64,000 nucleotides of DNA. It comes from Persephonella marina EX-H1. GTDB taxonomy: Bacteria; Aquificota; Aquificia; Aquificales; Hydrogenothermaceae. The notes below the pieces were generated by a model that saw only the letters and a list, made by a program, of their open reading frames with translations, had not been told where the DNA came from and searched no databases. Of this stretch, positions 34,922-43,005 are shown in pieces. The translations under genes and the position numbers were made by a program. The stretch lies in contig NC_012440.1 in assembly GCF_000021565.1 (NCBI RefSeq), forward strand, positions 62,001 to 126,000, given 5' to 3'. Position 1 is the stretch's first letter; every line of letters starts with the position of its first letter.

Positions 34922-36006
34922 TCTATAAAACCGAATCTCTCAAGCTCTTTTATACTTCCTTTTTTCCTGTATTCTTCTATCATCATCTGTGATATACTCT
35001 TTTTCCCAATAATATCTGAAAGCTTTTCCATCCTTTTCTCAGTTCCAAGTTCTTTCAGTATGTCCGTTTTTTTAAGCTCCTTTATTATATCAGCAATTCT
35101 TTTCTTTATTTGAACTGTCCCTTCTCTGTACAGAAATCTTCCCTCCACAGAGTATCTTGTAGCATTCCATTTGTTCTGCTTTAAAATCTGATGGAAGTAT
35201 CTCTCACCTGAAGAAAAACTGCTATAAAAACAGACAGCCTGAAAGAGGGTTGCTATGAACTCAATCCTCTCCATATCAGGGTTTGAATCACAAACTCTCA
35301 GTTCTACAGTACCAAAGTCTGGATGTATTCTGACATCCCACCATATATCCTTTATTGATTGAATAAATCCGTTTTCAAGTAGGGTGAAGTAAAGCTTCTC
35401 AAAATCTGAGTAACTATCAAAATACTCAGGAATTCCTGCTCTGGGCAGCTGTTCAAATATCTTTGTTCTGAATGAGTTTAAACCTGTAAACTCTCCGAGG
35501 AAAAATGGAGAGCTTGTTGATACAGCCAAAAAGAGGGGAAGATTGTTAAGTGTTTCGTTGTAGGCTTTAATGGCCATCTCCTTTTCAGGAAATCCCACAT
35601 GTATGTGCAGGCCATATATAAGAAACTGCTTCAGTAATATCTGGAACTCTTCAAGGAGTTTAAGGTATCTGTCCTTTGCTGTTATATGTATAGTTTCCTT
35701 TTTCGCAAAAACATGTGTTCCAAGAGCTGCCGAACGAAATCCATAATCCTCCCCTATAAGATCTATCTCCTTCACTGCATTTTTTATGTGGGATACAGCT
35801 TCTTCAGGTGTCTCACATACAGGGGTTACTATCTCAACCATTGATGTCAGAAGTTCTGGATGGAGAAGTTTCTTTAATCCCTCAGATGCGTTACTGAACA
35901 CAATCTCAGAACTTTCTGAAAGTTCAAAACTACCCCTGTCAACAAGCTGTATCTCAAGCTCTATACCGACTGTGAATGGTTTTGAAGATCTAAAATCAAG
36001 TTTCAC
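34918..36006 (-). CDS. Glutamate--cysteine ligase-like carboxylate-amine ligase (GCS2/YbdK family)
   Basis: 362 residues. The N-terminal VGIELEIQLVD gives the metal/ATP Glu motif; HIHVGFPEKE and SSPFFLG, then VELRVCDSNPD, are the GCS2 family pattern. These enzymes join the gamma-carboxyl of glutamate to an amine such as cysteine. The exact substrate is not known; the neighbour ggt supports gamma-glutamyl metabolism. No gshB is in the window. It overlaps the nfeD gene by 11 bases upstream. Confidence 0.85.
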   Translation of the reverse strand: MKLDFRSSKPFTVGIELEIQLVDRGSFELSESSEIVFSNASEGLKKLLHPELLTSMVEIVTPVCETPEEAVSHIKNAVKEIDLIGEDYGFRSAALGTHVFAKKETIHITAKDRYLKLLEEFQILLKQFLIYGLHIHVGFPEKEMAIKAYNETLNNLPLFLAVSTSSPFFLGEFTGLNSFRTKIFEQLPRAGIPEYFDSYSDFEKLYFTLLENGFIQSIKDIWWDVRIHPDFGTVELRVCDSNPDMERIEFIATLFQAVCFYSSFSSGERYFHQILKQNKWNATRYSVEGRFLYREGTVQIKKRIADIIKELKKTDILKELGTEKRMEKLSDIIGKKSISQMMIEEYRKKGSIKELERFGFIE

Positions 36007-37264
36007 CTTCAGTTCTCTCCACTTTTAATCTTAAACCTTTAACTGATACAACCTTAACATTTTCTCCTTTCTTTATCGGCTCTTCTGAGTACGCATTCCA
36101 TATTTCTCCTGCTATAAAAACCTTTCCTTCTGGGTCTATATCAGTTTCAGCCTTACCTATCATACCTATCATACCTTCCATACCCGTTTCCGTTTTTCTC
36201 CTCTGGGCTTTCAGACCTAAGTATGCCACTGTTAAGAAAAAGAGAGCACTGAAAGCAACGACAGGTATTATTATCTTCAGGGATATATCCCCGTATGGAG
36301 AGTCTGGGTCTGTAAGGATCAAAGATCCGAAAAGTATGGCTATAACACCGCTCAATGCAAGTGCACCAAATGTTGGGGTTATAACCTCAAGTATGAAGAA
36401 AAGTACGCCGGCTGCTATCAGAAGAACACCAAGCCAGTTAACATCTATTATATTCAATGAGTATAAAGCGAGGAGGAGTGATATTGTTCCTAGAATACCT
36501 GGTATTAACGATCCGGGATTGTAAAGCTCAAAAAATATGCCATAAAACCCTATCATTAAAAGAAGGTATGCTACGGTCGGATTTGTAAGTATTGTTAATA
36601 TTTTTTCCTTCAGGCTTTTCTCAACTTTTACTATCTTTTTATCCTTCAGGGAGATTTTTATCTCTTTACCATGTTTTTTAACCGTCCTGCCCTCTATCTT
36701 GTTTAAAAGATCGTCCAGATCTGTTGCTATAATATCAATAACATTCTTTTTCAAAGCCTCCTCAGCTGTGAGGTTTATACTCTCAGTTACCATCTTTACT
36801 ATGATCTTCTCATTTCTCCCCTTTTCCTTTGCTATTCCTTTAACAAAGGCCACCATATCATTGATTATCTTCTTTTTCATGGTCTCTTCTATATCCTTCC
36901 CACCCATCTGGACCGGACTTGCAGATCCTATATTTGTTGAAGGGGACATTGCAGCTATATCCGCTGAAACTGTTATGATAGCACCTGCTGATGCAGCCCT
37001 TGATCCTGGAGGGTAAACGTATACAACAACGGGAACACTGCTGTTCATTATTGTCTTTATTATCTCTCTCATTGATGTATCAAGTCCCCCAGGTGTGTCA
37101 ATCATAATTATGACAGCATCAGCCTTTTCCACTTCAGCTTTATGTATAACCCTTTTTACATAATCGGACATAACAGGTGTAACAGGGGCATTCCACTGAC
37201 CTGTAACAACACCTGCCGGGCTTAATGAAAACAGAAAAAGAATAAAGGCGATTATATATCTCAT
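35996..37264 (-). CDS. NfeD-family membrane serine protease (long form)
   Basis: 422 residues. Signal peptide (1-17), then a ClpP-like protease domain (about 20-210) with DTPGGL, PPGSRAASAGAIITVSADIAAMSP (catalytic Ser in AASAGA) and the Lys expected near 130-140. Four or five membrane segments follow at about 225-350, then a C-terminal OB-fold NfeD domain (about 360-422, GKVFIAGEIWNAYSEEPIKKGENVKVV). In other species it cleaves stomatin; no stomatin gene is next to it here. First gene of the operon nfeD-gcs2-ggt; SD agagg. Confidence 0.9.
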   Translation of the reverse strand: MRYIIAFILFLFSLSPAGVVTGQWNAPVTPVMSDYVKRVIHKAEVEKADAVIIMIDTPGGLDTSMREIIKTIMNSSVPVVVYVYPPGSRAASAGAIITVSADIAAMSPSTNIGSASPVQMGGKDIEETMKKKIINDMVAFVKGIAKEKGRNEKIIVKMVTESINLTAEEALKKNVIDIIATDLDDLLNKIEGRTVKKHGKEIKISLKDKKIVKVEKSLKEKILTILTNPTVAYLLLMIGFYGIFFELYNPGSLIPGILGTISLLLALYSLNIIDVNWLGVLLIAAGVLFFILEVITPTFGALALSGVIAILFGSLILTDPDSPYGDISLKIIIPVVAFSALFFLTVAYLGLKAQRRKTETGMEGMIGMIGKAETDIDPEGKVFIAGEIWNAYSEEPIKKGENVKVVSVKGLRLKVERTEGET

Positions 37265-37321
37265 TATATTTTCCTCTTTATTTATTCATTATTTATCAAA
37301 TCTGTTAATAAAACAAGATAA

Positions 37322-37337
37322 TGGCACAGTACTTGCA
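37322..37337 (+). promoter_or_regulatory. Sigma-54 (RpoN) promoter of cooS
   Basis: TGGCAC, 5 bases, TTGCA: a perfect match to the -24/-12 consensus with the GG and GC at the required spacing. It lies in the intergenic region 175 bases upstream of the cooS start, on the same strand. Transcription would start near 37349, leaving a leader of about 164 bases. Sigma-54 promoters need an enhancer-binding ATPase, whose site I could not identify. Confidence 0.75.
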
Positions 37338-37421
37338 CAGTTATATACAGGTTGATCTGAAAAACATACAAAAGACCTGTTAAAACGGGGAGCCGGAGAA
37401 GAAGGAGAGCTCGTCGCTGAC

Positions 37422-37465
37422 ACTTTTTTAGGCAGTTTCAAAAAATATGCAACTTTTTTATGCAG
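37422..37465 (+). repeat. Direct repeat in the cooS leader
   Basis: ACTTTTTTAGGCAG (37422-37435) and ACTTTTTTATGCAG (37452-37465), 13 of 14 bases equal, 30 bases from start to start, about three helical turns. This fits a pair of protein sites on one face of the DNA. The function is unknown. Confidence 0.45.
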
Positions 37466-37466
37466 A

Positions 37467-37491
37467 TAAGATTTAAGAGTTTTAAATCTTA
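37467..37491 (+). promoter_or_regulatory. Hairpin or operator ahead of the cooS ribosome binding site
   Basis: Ten-base-pair inverted repeat TAAGATTTAA / TTAAATCTTA with loop GAGTT, ending 9 bases before the SD (gggggt). It can be an RNA hairpin or a DNA palindrome. Confidence 0.4.
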
Positions 37492-37512
37492 AATAAATTT
37501 GGGGGTAGTGAG

Positions 37513-39399
37513 ATGAGCTGTGACTACTGTATCACTCCTCACGAGTCTGTGAAGGAGATGCATTCATTTCTTACATCAATGGGGTTTAAACACACGTTTT
37601 TTGAGAGGGTTAAAAGGCAGGGAGCTATCTGTTACTTTGGTGAACAGGGAAGATGCTGTACCCTCTGTCCTGATGGTCCTTGCAGAATAAAAAGGAGAGC
37701 ACCTAAGGGTAAATGCGGAATTGATGCTGACGGTCTTGCTGCAAGAAATCTTTTAAGACTTGTTAATCAGGGGGGAGCAGCTTATACACATGATTTTAAA
37801 ACAACACTTAAAACATTAAAGGCTATAGCTGAAGGAAAAAGTCCTTTCAGAGTGTCTGACAGAAATAAACTTCTGTGGTTTGCAGGTTCTTTAGGTCTTG
37901 ATACAGAAGGGACAGATGAGGAGATAATAGGAAGACTTGCAGACTTCCTTGAGAGGGAGTTTATGAAGGATCTAAACGAACCTTTAACACTTATTGAGAA
38001 ACTTGCTCCGGAAAGCAGGGTGGAAATATGGAAAAGTTTAGGGATCATTCCTGGAGGGTATATCTTTGAAAGTCATGAGGCATCGGCAAAGGTGATGCCC
38101 AATATTGATACGGATTATATAGATCTTGCACTTACATCCCTGAGACTTGGATTGTCTGCAGGATTTTTAGCAAATATAGCAACAACCGTTATAAGGGATA
38201 TTATCTTTGGCTCTCCTGACATAACGGAAGGCTATGCTGATATAGGTGTTCTTGATAAGGACTATGTGAATATTGTGGTTCACGGTCATGTCCCGTGGAT
38301 GGGAAGTATTGTAGCTAAAAAGGCAAAAACGGCAAAATTCCAGAATATAGCAAGATCTGCAGGGGCTAAAGGAATAAAAGTTTACGGAAGTCTGTGTACA
38401 GGTCAGGAGCTTCTCCAGAGACCTGAAACAGCAAAGTATCTTGACGGTCAGGTTGGAAACTGGCTCACACAGGAGTTTGTTGCAGCAACAGGGGCTGTTG
38501 ATGCTTTTCTTATGGATAAAAACTGTGCTGCTCCAGGAATGGCAAATCTTGTCCAGAGCTTGAAGCTCCACACAAAGCTGATACCTGTCAGTTCCGTTGT
38601 CAGACTTAAAGATGTAGAGGCAAGGTCTGATTTTATGTACGATCCTGTAAAAGCTGAAGAGCAGGCTGAAAGACTGATTATGGAAGCTATAGATGCGTAC
38701 AAAAATAGAAGAAAAACTTACAAAATACATATACCTGAGAGGAAAACACATTATATAGCAGGATTTGGTATTGAGAGCATTCTGAAAGTTTTAGGTGGAA
38801 CACCTGATCCTCTTTTTGAGGCTATTCAGGATGGAACAATAAAGGGTGTTGTCGGTCTTGTGAGCTGTACAACTATGAAGAACGGACATGGAACATTCAC
38901 ATACGATTTTGTAAAGGAACTTCTTAAAAGGGACATACTTGTTCTTATAGCTGGATGTGCTTCCTCTCTTGCACAGGTTGAAGGTTTCACAAACTCAAAA
39001 GGTAGAAAGGAGTTTGCTGGACCGGGATTGAGAGCTTTATGTGAGGCCCTTGATATTCCGCCTGTACTTAACTTCGGTTCATGTCTTGATACAGGAAGAA
39101 TGGCACTGCTCATAATAGCCCTGTCTGAATATCTTGGTGTTGATCCAAGTGCTCTTCCTGTTGTAGCTGCTGCCCCTGAGTATTACAACAACGATGCTCT
39201 TATTGACGGTCTGCTGGCTGTATCTCTTGGAATAAACACCTATGTTAACCCTGTCCCGCCTATAGTTGGGGGACCTGGATTTACAAGACTTTTAACAAGA
39301 GATCTTGAAAATCTTCTCGGTGCGAGGTTTATGGTTGAGCCTGATGCTGTTAAAGCTGCCCAGATGATAGAGGAGGAATTGATAAGAAAGGTATCCTGA
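37513..39399 (+). CDS. cooS: Ni-Fe carbon monoxide dehydrogenase, catalytic subunit
   Basis: Interconverts CO and CO2. 628 residues, usual length. N-terminal cysteines C40 and C48 (D-cluster, bridging the dimer) and C49, C52, C57, C68 (B-cluster) match the spacing in Rhodospirillum and Carboxydothermus enzymes. C-cluster ligands are all present: His in VVHGHVPWM, then Cys in GSLCTGQ, DKNCAAPGM, GLVSCTTMK, IAGCASS and FGSCLDTGR. So the protein should be active. It stands alone: no cooF, cooC, acetyl-CoA synthase or hydrogenase gene is in the window. Expression is probably under sigma-54 with a structured leader. SD gggggt. A hairpin terminator follows. A role in CO oxidation for electrons or in detoxification is possible. 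Confidence 0.94.
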   Translation: MSCDYCITPHESVKEMHSFLTSMGFKHTFFERVKRQGAICYFGEQGRCCTLCPDGPCRIKRRAPKGKCGIDADGLAARNLLRLVNQGGAAYTHDFKTTLKTLKAIAEGKSPFRVSDRNKLLWFAGSLGLDTEGTDEEIIGRLADFLEREFMKDLNEPLTLIEKLAPESRVEIWKSLGIIPGGYIFESHEASAKVMPNIDTDYIDLALTSLRLGLSAGFLANIATTVIRDIIFGSPDITEGYADIGVLDKDYVNIVVHGHVPWMGSIVAKKAKTAKFQNIARSAGAKGIKVYGSLCTGQELLQRPETAKYLDGQVGNWLTQEFVAATGAVDAFLMDKNCAAPGMANLVQSLKLHTKLIPVSSVVRLKDVEARSDFMYDPVKAEEQAERLIMEAIDAYKNRRKTYKIHIPERKTHYIAGFGIESILKVLGGTPDPLFEAIQDGTIKGVVGLVSCTTMKNGHGTFTYDFVKELLKRDILVLIAGCASSLAQVEGFTNSKGRKEFAGPGLRALCEALDIPPVLNFGSCLDTGRMALLIIALSEYLGVDPSALPVVAAAPEYYNNDALIDGLLAVSLGINTYVNPVPPIVGGPGFTRLLTRDLENLLGARFMVEPDAVKAAQMIEEELIRKVS

Positions 39400-39404
39400 T
39401 ATAT

Positions 39405-39422
39405 GTAGCCCGAAAGGGCTAC
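39405..39422. terminator. Bidirectional terminator between cooS and yggS
   Basis: Perfect stem GTAGCCC/GGGCTAC with loop GAAA, a stable tetraloop, between convergent genes; followed by a T/C-rich stretch. The yggS stop codon is inside the stem. Confidence 0.75.
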
Positions 39423-40105
39423 TCTCTTTCTCCAAATATGGCTGTTCCTATTCTTACTATCGTTGCTCCCTCTTCAACAGCAACATCAAAGTCATGTGAC
39501 ATTCCCATTGAGAGATGTGGAAGCTTTACGCCAAAATCTCTTTCAAGTTTTTCTTTCATCTCCCTGAGTCTTACAAAATAAGGTCTAGATCTCTCCTTAT
39601 CTTCAAAATATGGGGGTATACACATCAGACCTAGTATTCTAATGTTCTCCTTTTTTATTGAGTACTCAAAAAGCTTTTCAAGATTTTCAGGTTTTACACC
39701 GTATTTTGTTTCTTCCTCTCCTATATTTACCTCAATGAGAACATCCTGTTTCTTTCCTATTTTTCTTGCTCTCTTATCTAACTCGTCGGCAAGGGATTCC
39801 CTGTCAAGTGAGTGAATAAGCTCAAAGTATCTGACAGCGTATTTTGCTTTGTTTGTCTGGAGACCTCCTATAAGATGCCAGTGAATATCCCTAATCTCCT
39901 TTAACTGCTCTATCTTTTTTATACCTTCCTGAACCCTGTTCTCACCAAAATACCTAACACCTGCTTCGTAAGCCTCCTTTATCTTTTCAACAGGCTGTGT
40001 TTTTGATGCTGCAAGAAGTATAATCTCTTCAGGATCTCTACCTGATCTTTCAGCTGATCTGTATATTATCTCCCTTATTCTCTCAACATTTTCCCTTATA
40101 CTCAT
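39419..40105 (-). CDS. yggS: YggS/PROSC family pyridoxal phosphate-binding protein
   Basis: 228 residues, single-domain PLP barrel for PLP homeostasis. PLP lysine in LAASKTQPVEKI (near 36), then GENRVQEG, WHLIGGLQTNKAKYA and the C-terminal LSMGMSHDFDVAVEEGATIVRIGTAIFG. All are diagnostic. It does not catalyse a known reaction by itself. SD aggag. Divergent from gcvH. Confidence 0.94.
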   Translation of the reverse strand: MSIRENVERIREIIYRSAERSGRDPEEIILLAASKTQPVEKIKEAYEAGVRYFGENRVQEGIKKIEQLKEIRDIHWHLIGGLQTNKAKYAVRYFELIHSLDRESLADELDKRARKIGKKQDVLIEVNIGEEETKYGVKPENLEKLFEYSIKKENIRILGLMCIPPYFEDKERSRPYFVRLREMKEKLERDFGVKLPHLSMGMSHDFDVAVEEGATIVRIGTAIFGERE

Positions 40106-40132
40106 TGTTAACTCCTGTAATTAGTTTATAAT
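40105..40132 (+). promoter_or_regulatory. Promoter of gcvH
   Basis: TTGTTA, 16 bases, TATAAT, 33 bases before the gcvH start. It overlaps the start of the divergent yggS gene. Confidence 0.45.
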
Positions 40133-40164
40133 AAATGATAACAGAGATAATAAGGAGGATAAAA

Positions 40165-40578
40165 ATGGCGGCAGAAGAGTACAGAATAGAGGATGGTTTT
40201 TACTATACAAAGGAACATATGTGGGTTAAGGTTGAGGACAGCGATGCTGTGATCGGTATAACGGATTACGGACAGCACCAGCTTGGGGATATCGTTTTTG
40301 TTGAGCTTCCCTCTGTCAATCAGGAGGTTGAATCGGGAGAAAAGGTAGTATCCATTGAGTCTGTAAAGGCTGCTATAGATCTTTTCTCGCCGCTCTCAGG
40401 CAGGATCATATCTGTTAATGAGGATCTAAAGGAAGATCCAAGCCTCTTGAATACAGATCCATACGGTGAGGGATGGATATACGAGATGGAGATAAGTGAT
40501 ACAACCGAGCTTGAAGATCTCATGACATCAGATGATTACAGAGCTTACATACAGGAAATAGAAGCAGAAGAGGGATAG
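40165..40578 (+). CDS. gcvH: Glycine cleavage system H protein (lipoyl carrier)
   Basis: Lipoyl-bearing carrier that moves the aminomethyl group between P, T and L proteins. Lipoyl Lys in SIESVKAAIDLFSPLSG; N-terminal YYTKEHMWVKVEDSDAVIGITDYGQHQLGD is typical. I start at 40165 (MAAEEYRIEDG) because SD aaggagg lies 6 bases upstream and the protein then has 137 residues; ten codons further upstream are open but unsupported. P, T and L genes are not near. Some H-like proteins in sulfur oxidisers serve other lipoate pathways, but this one looks like the standard form. It is followed after 1 base by a GcvR-like ACT gene. Confidence 0.93.
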   Translation: MAAEEYRIEDGFYYTKEHMWVKVEDSDAVIGITDYGQHQLGDIVFVELPSVNQEVESGEKVVSIESVKAAIDLFSPLSGRIISVNEDLKEDPSLLNTDPYGEGWIYEMEISDTTELEDLMTSDDYRAYIQEIEAEEG

Positions 40579-40579
40579 T

Positions 40580-41110
40580 ATGAGACATTTCGTATTAACA
40601 GCTGTTGGTGAAGACAGGCCGGGTATAGTTGCAGGTATTACGAAAGTTCTGTATGAGAAGGGATTCAATATTGAAGACTCGACAATGACAAGACTGAACA
40701 ACGAGTTTACCGTAATGCTGATAGTTACAACAGAGGAAGATATAACTGAGGATGAGCTGAGGGAGTCTTTTGATAAGGTTGCAAGGGAAAAGGATCTGTA
40801 CATAAACGTAAAGGAGATACCCGAGGATATTTTTGAGAAAAAACATAAGGTCGGTGAGGTTTATAATATCGTTGTTTATGGGGCTGACAAACCGGGTATC
40901 GTTTACAGTGTTGCAAAGCTCCTGTCGGATAGAAATATTAACATATCAGATCTGAGAACAGAGAAAAGTAATGATCTTTATCTTTTGATAGCCCAGCTTG
41001 AGTTTCCACCTGGTATGTCAGAGGAGGAGCTGAAAGTTGATATAGAAAGGCTGAAAGAGGAGCTGAATATAGATATCTCCCTTGAAAAAGAAGAAGCTGT
41101 GGAGATGTAA
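40580..41110 (+). CDS. Double ACT-domain protein, GcvR-like
   Basis: 176 residues with two ACT domains: about 1-80 (FVLTAVGEDRPGIVAGITKVL) and about 90-170 (YNIVVYGADKPGIVYSVAKLL). The order is that of the glycine cleavage repressor GcvR, which senses amino acids and binds GcvA in enterics. Immediate linkage to gcvH (1 base) supports a role in glycine or one-carbon control. No GcvA is visible. The stop overlaps the def start (TAATG). Confidence 0.82.
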   Translation: MRHFVLTAVGEDRPGIVAGITKVLYEKGFNIEDSTMTRLNNEFTVMLIVTTEEDITEDELRESFDKVAREKDLYINVKEIPEDIFEKKHKVGEVYNIVVYGADKPGIVYSVAKLLSDRNINISDLRTEKSNDLYLLIAQLEFPPGMSEEELKVDIERLKEELNIDISLEKEEAVEM

Positions 41111-41619
41111 TGGAAAAGTTTGAGATTCTCACATACCCTGATGAGAGACTGAAAAAGGTATCAAAGCCTGTTGAAGATTTTGGAAGGGATTTTAAAGATT
41201 TTGTGGAGAGGCTTCTGTACACGATGAGGAACTCACCTGCCGGTGTTGGTATAGCAGCCCCTCAGGTAAACAGGCATATCCAGACTATAATAGTTGATGC
41301 CTCAGAGTACAAACATAAGTACAACAAAACAAACCACGGGCTTATGATACTCTCAAACCCGAGGATAATAGCATATGATGGGGAGATAGTTATAAGGGAA
41401 GGCTGTCTTTCAGTTCCTGATTTTACAGGAAATGTTAAGAGACATTACTGGATAAAAGTTGAGGCAGAGGATATAGATGGTAATACCATAACATTTGATA
41501 CTGAAGGTTTTGAAGCCGTTGTTATCCAGCATGAGATGGATCATCTAAAGGGAAAACTTTTCCTTGACAGGGTGGTCTCACCAAAGGATATATTCAAAAG
41601 GAAGGTGTATAAAAAATAA
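41110..41619 (+). CDS. def: Peptide deformylase
   Basis: Removes the formyl group from the first methionine of new proteins. All three motifs are present: GVGIAAPQV, EGCLSVP (metal Cys) and QHEMDHLKG (metal His pair and catalytic Glu). The length of 169 is normal. Translationally coupled to the ACT gene in front. No fmt gene is nearby. Confidence 0.96.
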   Translation: MEKFEILTYPDERLKKVSKPVEDFGRDFKDFVERLLYTMRNSPAGVGIAAPQVNRHIQTIIVDASEYKHKYNKTNHGLMILSNPRIIAYDGEIVIREGCLSVPDFTGNVKRHYWIKVEAEDIDGNTITFDTEGFEAVVIQHEMDHLKGKLFLDRVVSPKDIFKRKVYKK

Positions 41620-41677
41620 CTTCAAATATCCGATCATCAGATTAAATTTAATTAAAAATATCCTTTGAGACAGAGAG

Positions 41678-42730
41678 TTGATCAATATAAAGCCTTTTAA
41701 CTTCAATTATGAGTTCCTGACAATAGCAAAACCTCAGGGGAAATCTATTACGATCAAAGCCGGTGAGACAGTCAGAGCTGAGGTTATTGATGTACTTCCC
41801 TCAGGTGGTGTTGTTCTCAGAATGAAAGGTGGTCATATCACTGTGAACACAGAGATACCTCTACAGAAGGACACATCTCTTCTTCTGAAGATACTGAATA
41901 CCCCTGATACAGATCATAGATTGAGATTTCAGATAATTGCTGTCTTAGGCAGAGAAGGATCTATCTCTTTAAACCCGAAAGCAAGTATCACACTGAACCA
42001 GCTTGTATCTCTTTTTAGTTCGGAAGAGTTGAAGGACAGCTTTATAAAAAGTCTTGTTGATCTGCTTCCTCAAAAATTTAACAGTCTGGACAGCAATCAG
42101 AGGAATATTTTAGTATCTATTCTGCTGAATAATTCAAGAAAATTGATCCTTCAGAGTGTGCAGGAGATGTTTAAGGAGAACTTTATACCTGTAAAAAGTT
42201 TAACACCGGATAAACTTCAAAATGCTATAGTAAATACGGGTATTTTCTTTGAAAACAAACTCAGGAGAGGCTCTAATATAGAGGAAGATCTAAAGTTTAA
42301 AGCACTTAAAAATGTTCATTCAGGTGATGAAAATCTGAAGGAGTTAATAAAAACGATAGACCAGTTTCAGATAGTATCAAGGTTAACGGATGGTATATTC
42401 ACATTTCTTCCTGTTTTATGGGAAGGTCTGAAAAGGGGGGATATCTTTATAAAGGAGAGAGCTAAAAACGGAAAAAGGGGCTATTTATGTATTATTGATC
42501 TTGAGTTTTCAGATATTGGAGATCTGCAGATATCAGTTTTTCTCTATGAAAAAGATCTTATGGTAACACTTTATGTAGAGGATGAAGGTTTCAGGGAGAT
42601 TTTGAGTAGTGGGATAAAGGAACTGAAGGATAATCTTGCTGTTTCTTTTAATAATATTTTCCTTAAATTTAAAAACAGGAAGGAAGAAAGTATAGGGAGT
42701 GGTGATAATCTGTTTCACCTGAAGGTATGA
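41678..42730 (+). CDS. FliK-like protein, probable flagellar/secretion-linked
   Basis: 350 residues starting at TTG (MINIKPFNF); a weak purine-rich SD lies upstream. The segment KAGETVRAEVIDVLPSGGVVLRMKGGHITVNTEIPLQKDTSLLLKI is a small beta-barrel pattern seen in the N-terminal part of FliK-like proteins, and the C-terminal part (VLWEGLKRGDIFIKE, FSDIGDLQISVFLYEKDLMVTLYVED) resembles the FliK substrate-switch core. The stop overlaps the FlhB-like gene, a partner of FliK in export switching, which supports the reading. No other flagellar structural genes are near. Family assignment is moderate. Confidence 0.55.
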   Translation: MINIKPFNFNYEFLTIAKPQGKSITIKAGETVRAEVIDVLPSGGVVLRMKGGHITVNTEIPLQKDTSLLLKILNTPDTDHRLRFQIIAVLGREGSISLNPKASITLNQLVSLFSSEELKDSFIKSLVDLLPQKFNSLDSNQRNILVSILLNNSRKLILQSVQEMFKENFIPVKSLTPDKLQNAIVNTGIFFENKLRRGSNIEEDLKFKALKNVHSGDENLKELIKTIDQFQIVSRLTDGIFTFLPVLWEGLKRGDIFIKERAKNGKRGYLCIIDLEFSDIGDLQISVFLYEKDLMVTLYVEDEGFREILSSGIKELKDNLAVSFNNIFLKFKNRKEESIGSGDNLFHLKV

Positions 42731-43005
42731 AGGAGATAAAAAAGGCTGTTGCTTTAAGATACGACAGAGAAAAAAATGATGCCCCTGAGGTTGTGGCTAA
42801 GGGTCAGGGTTTGATTGCTGAAAGAATAGTTGAGATCGCAAGGGAGTATGGTATAGAGATAAAACAGGATAGGGAGCTTGTTCAGATACTTTCACAGCTT
42901 GATATAAAACAGGAGATACCTCCTGAGCTATACAAAGCTGTAGCTGAGATACTTATATTTATATACAGGAAAAAGAAAAAAATTAAATCAGGGGAGAAAA
43001 AATGA
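42727..43005 (+). CDS. Stand-alone FlhB C-terminal domain-like protein
   Basis: 92 residues that match the cytoplasmic, post-cleavage part of FlhB/YscU export-gate proteins: KAVALRYDREKNDAPEVVAKGQGLIAERIVEIAREYGIEI. The NPTH self-cleavage site and the membrane half are missing, as in the FhlB / YlqH-type paralogues of other bacteria. It likely binds export substrates or FliK. Coupled by overlap to the FliK-like gene and to the Memo gene downstream (ATGA-type overlap at 43002). Confidence 0.82.
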   Translation: MKEIKKAVALRYDREKNDAPEVVAKGQGLIAERIVEIAREYGIEIKQDRELVQILSQLDIKQEIPPELYKAVAEILIFIYRKKKKIKSGEKK

